Shown: piece after piece, positions 4,596 through 5,910 of the stretch
Layout of the letters: every line of letters begins with the position of its first letter
Position numbering within the stretch: the stretch's first letter is position 1
Source of the DNA: Collinsella sp.
Lineage (GTDB): Bacteria > Actinomycetota > Coriobacteriia > Coriobacteriales > Coriobacteriaceae
NCBI GenBank assembly: GCA_031295725.1
Contig: JAUMNV010000135.1
Span: forward strand, 1-5,910
DNA length: 5,910 bases
Direction: 5' to 3'
The notes under the pieces: generated by a model
What the model saw: only the letters and a program-made list of their open reading frames with translations
What the model was told of the DNA's origin: nothing
Database searches by the model: none
Made by a program: the position numbers and the translations under genes

Positions 4596-5372
4596 TTACC
4601 AGCCAGTGTAGTAGTCGGTGGTTCCGGCTGCGCAGCCGGAGTCATAGACCTTGCACTCGCCCTTGGATCCGGTAAACGTGGAGCCCTGAGCCTTATCGCC
4701 CGCGGCCACGACGTAGTAACCATCGGAATCGCGCCAAAAGCCCTCGGAATCCTGGGTCCACTCGCCCGTGCGGTGGTGATACAACACGTTGCTGCTGTAA
4801 TAAGTCTCGCGGCGGCCGTTATAGTTATTGACGCCGCTCGAACGCGTCAGGCCCGAGCCGTTCGCGTAATACGCAGCAGACGCGTAAGACGAGCCGGAGC
4901 CGGCGTTGTAATACGAAGCCTGAACAGCCTCAGCGGCCTCGGCTTCGGCTGCGGCAGCCTCGAGCGCCTCGCGCTTGGCATCCTCAAGCGTAGAGCGAAG
5001 CTCGTCGAGCTCGGTCGACTTGGCGTCGACCTCCCCCATCGTCAACAGGCTACCCGCACCGTCGATGCAGCCCTGCAACACAGCGCGCTCGTCATCGGTA
5101 GCATAGTCGCCATACATATTCATAATGATCTGAGCGCGCATCTCCAGGGAATCGCGCTTTGCCCCCATCGAGGCGTTCCACTCCTGCATAGAGCCATAAC
5201 CGTCGCCGCGGTAGTCGACGGGCTGCACCAGCGTCGCCTCGGACGGCGTAGATCCAACCGTATCGGATAGTGTTGCCGCGTGGGCATCAGTTGCGCCGGC
5301 GCCCGCCAAAAGTGCCACGGTCAGAGCGGCGGAAAGGGCGGCGGCTTTCGGTTTTCGTGAATCGATCCTCAT
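4596..5372 (-). CDS. Secreted protein with helical Ala/Glu-rich segment and aromatic C-terminal domain
   Basis: The product is 258 aa. The N-terminus is a typical signal peptide: Arg/Lys-rich residues 2-9, a hydrophobic core at about 10-26, and a signal peptidase I site after AHA (30-32). The mature part has three segments. Residues 33-112 are mixed and contain one Cys (102). Residues 113-152 are rich in Ala, Glu and Lys and probably form a helix or coiled coil. A Ser/Tyr/Gly linker leads to the C-terminal domain (about 177-258) with GRRETYYSSNVLYHHRTGEW, DSDGYYVVAA and VYDSGCAAGTTDYYTGW. The VVAA, YDSG and TDYY spacing recalls the 3D (double-psi beta-barrel) domain of cell-wall proteins, but this is a weak inference. 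Cys240 and Cys247 could form a disulfide. The ATG at 5372 has GGAGG 10 nt upstream. A cell-wall-associated role is likely; enzymatic activity is unproven. Confidence 0.88.
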   Translation of the reverse strand: MRIDSRKPKAAALSAALTVALLAGAGATDAHAATLSDTVGSTPSEATLVQPVDYRGDGYGSMQEWNASMGAKRDSLEMRAQIIMNMYGDYATDDERAVLQGCIDGAGSLLTMGEVDAKSTELDELRSTLEDAKREALEAAAAEAEAAEAVQASYYNAGSGSSYASAAYYANGSGLTRSSGVNNYNGRRETYYSSNVLYHHRTGEWTQDSEGFWRDSDGYYVVAAGDKAQGSTFTGSKGECKVYDSGCAAGTTDYYTGW

Positions 5373-5584
5373 GTAGCTGGAAACCTCCGTAGTGCGTTTT
5401 TTGCTGCGTTTGAGCTGCGTGTGATTCGATCGCGCTGCATAGTACCCCGAGCAAATCGCGACCTGCGGTTTTACTCAAAAGGCGCACGTCAATTGCGTAA
5501 AACTCACATCCTCTCAACAGGAGTTTTCCACATCTCGATTGCATAAAGCATGCCAAAAACCCTGTAACAGCGCCCTTCCTATGC
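5373..5584 (-). promoter_or_regulatory. Upstream region of the secreted-protein gene
   Basis: These 212 nt hold no gene. On the minus strand TACTAT (5444-5439) could be a -10 box, but no good -35 box sits at the right distance. TTGACG (5492-5487) has no matching -10. Between that possible start and the ATG, ACGCAGC occurs twice 11 nt apart (5414-5420 and 5403-5409). Two overlapping inverted repeats use 5497-5505 alternately with 5468-5474 and 5521-5527. TTTTCCACA at 5524-5532 is a single DnaA-box-like nonamer, probably chance. Confidence 0.35.
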
Positions 5585-5625
5585 AAAAAAGGCGCCTGTG
5601 CAACCATTGTTCGCACAGGCGCCTT
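5585..5625 (-). terminator. Rho-independent terminator of the O-acetylhomoserine sulfhydrylase gene
   Basis: AAGGCGCCTGTGC (5589-5601) and GCACAGGCGCCTT (5613-5625) form a perfect 13-bp stem around an 11-nt loop. On the minus strand the stem is followed by a run of six T (5590-5585). It lies about 60 nt after the stop codon at 5686. This is the strongest terminator in the window. Confidence 0.93.
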
Positions 5626-5685
5626 GAGCAGGCATTTTATGCAGTTATACCTATCGAGTCGCAAGGGGTCCTTGCACAAGTCGCC

Positions 5686-5910
5686 TTACTCGTCCAGCGC
5701 GGCGAAGGCCTGCTTCAGATCCCAAATGATGTCCTCGGCGTTCTCGGTACCGATGGAAAGACGAATCGTGGAGGGCGTGATGTTCTGCTCAGCGAGGTCC
5801 TCGGCAGAGAGCTGGGAGTGCGTGGTGGTAGCCGGGTGCACGACGAGCGACTTGACGTCGGCCACGTTGGCGAGCAGCGAGAACACCTGCAGATGATCGA
5901 TGAACTTCCA
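5686..5910 (-). CDS. O-acetylhomoserine sulfhydrylase (aminocarboxypropyltransferase), C-terminal 74 residues
   Basis: This PLP enzyme makes homocysteine (or methionine) from O-acetylhomoserine and sulfide or methanethiol, in the cytoplasm. Only the end is visible. The frame is open to the window edge. It reads WKFIDHLQVFSLLANVADVKSL, then VVHPATTTHSQLS, then ITPSTIRLSIGTENAEDIIWDL and a short terminal helix. The H-P-A-T-x-T-H-S/T-Q motif followed by R-L-S-x-G-x-E is characteristic of the Cys/Met metabolism PLP family (PF01053), and the HPATTTHSQLS form with the IIWDL ending is typical of the O-acetylhomoserine sulfhydrylase branch (MetY/Cys25-like). The PLP lysine and about 350 further residues lie beyond 5910. 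It ends in a strong terminator, so it is not co-transcribed with the secreted-protein gene. Confidence 0.92.
   Translation of the reverse strand, partial: WKFIDHLQVFSLLANVADVKSLVVHPATTTHSQLSAEDLAEQNITPSTIRLSIGTENAEDIIWDLKQAFAALDE

Noticed and set aside
4773..5270. Plus-strand frame opposite the secreted-protein gene.
   Set aside because: There is no SD and no family resemblance. The minus strand has a clear signal peptide and SD.
5524..5532. DnaA box-like TTTTCCACA.
   Set aside because: It is a single degenerate nonamer with no cluster and no dnaA or dnaN nearby, so chance is the simplest explanation.
5287..5679. Minus-strand frame spanning the region upstream of the secreted-protein gene.
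   Set aside because: It runs through the strong sulfhydrylase terminator and into the signal-peptide region in another frame, and looks non-coding.

Overview
The window looks like chromosomal DNA of a high-GC Gram-positive bacterium. The best guess is a Coriobacteriia gut species such as Collinsella. This is inferred from GC-rich codon use, strong Shine-Dalgarno (SD) sequences with frequent GTG starts, compact Rho-independent terminators, and a secreted protein ending in a module I associate with that group. No search was run, so the genus is a guess.

Left third (1-2704), all on the minus strand: AKR (aldo/keto reductase with two Fe-S clusters), then a Gfo/Idh/MocA-type oxidoreductase, then the N-terminal part of endonuclease IV (nfo), cut by the window edge. 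The two gaps (AKR to Gfo/Idh, Gfo/Idh to nfo) each carry a copy of one 86-nt element built around a 63-nt hairpin. Both copies have the same orientation and sit directly before the SD of the downstream gene. Four consecutive base pairs in the stem differ between copies with pairing kept on both sides, so it is the fold that has been preserved. This is the most interesting structure in the window.

Middle (2705-4165): a divergent intergenic region separates AKR from a 64-codon plus-strand gene that resembles only the C-terminal end of a cyclase (kynurenine formamidase-like) protein. Next come a candidate promoter, a terminator-like hairpin and a complete ketopantoate-reductase-family gene (PanE/ApbA). 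The latter ends at a bidirectional terminator shared with the next, convergent gene.

Right third (4166-5910), minus strand: a 68-aa two-helix membrane protein with a hairpin abutting its SD, a 258-aa secreted protein with an alanine-rich helical segment and an aromatic-rich C-terminal domain, and the C-terminus of O-acetylhomoserine sulfhydrylase with a strong terminator. The genes look like ordinary metabolic and envelope housekeeping genes. I see no phage, transposase, CRISPR, toxin-antitoxin, tRNA or rRNA gene. The novelty is mainly in the non-coding elements.
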